A stretch of DNA of 7,831 bases, from positions 1 to 7,831 of the forward strand of contig CAJXHQ010000133.1 of assembly GCA_913054485.1 (NCBI GenBank), written 5' to 3'. The position numbers and the translations under genes are program-made. Source of the DNA: an uncultured Paracoccaceae bacterium (GTDB taxonomy: Bacteria > Pseudomonadota > Alphaproteobacteria > Rhodobacterales > Rhodobacteraceae). The notes beneath the pieces were generated by a model. That model ran no database searches and was not told where the DNA came from. It worked only from the letters and a program-made list of their open reading frames with translations. Of this stretch, positions 7,729 to 7,831 are shown one piece after another. Within the stretch, counting starts at the first letter, position 1, and each line of letters begins with the position of its first letter.

Positions 7729-7831
7729 TTCTGCAAGGTCAGCCGCTGCGCCGATAGCCCATTAGAGGGCCGCTTTGCAGAGCGATTTGGCGGGCTCGGA
7801 ATCCGGATCCTGTGACGGCAGACTGCTGCCG

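Larger units (their letters stand above)
7622..7831. other. Right-end region without a supported gene
   Basis: These 210 bp carry the upstream region of the regulator, candidate operator O2 and possible promoters. Beyond about 7740 the minus strand has short frames open to the edge (for example one ending at a TAA near 7762), but none shows a recognisable protein tail. At the very edge CGGCAG-ACTG-CTGCCG (7816-7831) is a perfect 6-bp inverted repeat that may continue outside the window. Confidence 0.6.

Noticed and set aside
7753..7772. Small GCCC-ATTAGA-GGGC dyad
   Set aside because: Only four pairs and no supporting context; likely chance.
7741..7831. Partial gene at the right edge on either strand
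   Set aside because: Short open stretches exist, but none has a plausible start with ribosome-binding site or a recognisable C-terminal sequence.

Overview
This window looks like chromosomal DNA from an alphaproteobacterium, most likely the Rhodobacteraceae (Roseobacter/Rhodobacter group). The evidence is high GC, tightly packed same-strand genes, and a gene order and protein set that match the polyol (sorbitol/mannitol) smo-mtlK locus known from Rhodobacter sphaeroides. The assignment rests on protein motifs and gene order read by eye; no database search was possible.

Every recognisable gene is on the minus strand, so transcription runs from high to low coordinates. In that order there is a LacI-family regulator (7621-6590), then a 114-bp control region holding a perfect 14-bp palindrome and two small leader hairpins. 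The ABC transporter follows: periplasmic binding protein smoE (6475-5174), permeases smoF (5056-4109) and smoG (4098-3268), and ATPase smoK (3256-2252). The catabolic genes come last: the short-chain sorbitol dehydrogenase smoS (2255-1482) and the long-chain mannitol 2-dehydrogenase mtlK (1494 to the left edge, partial). From smoF onward the genes are separated by 10-11 bp or overlap, so they look like one translationally coupled operon. The logic is import of hexitol, then oxidation of sorbitol or mannitol to fructose. A fructokinase would be expected past the left edge but is not seen.

The main anomaly is smoE. It is open over its full expected length except for one in-frame amber codon (TAG, 5917-5915) where relatives carry a conserved Trp in a KxGWGEN-like motif. 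A single TGG-to-TAG change explains it. As written, the transporter has no full-length binding protein although every other gene looks intact. This is either a very recent loss, a sequence error, or (least likely) readthrough.

The regulatory layout is the second point of interest. The perfect palindrome before smoE (6544-6557) has an imperfect copy upstream of the regulator gene (7701-7714). This suggests that the LacI protein controls both the operon and itself. A strong hairpin without a U-tract between smoE and smoF resembles the intercistronic stem-loops that set binding protein levels above permease levels in other ABC operons.

The last 210 bp (7622-7831) hold the regulator's upstream region and no gene that I can support. 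I see no RNA genes, insertion sequences, CRISPR arrays or phage genes, and no clearly new biological system. The window is a known type of polyol operon with one striking lesion and some regulatory features worth testing.
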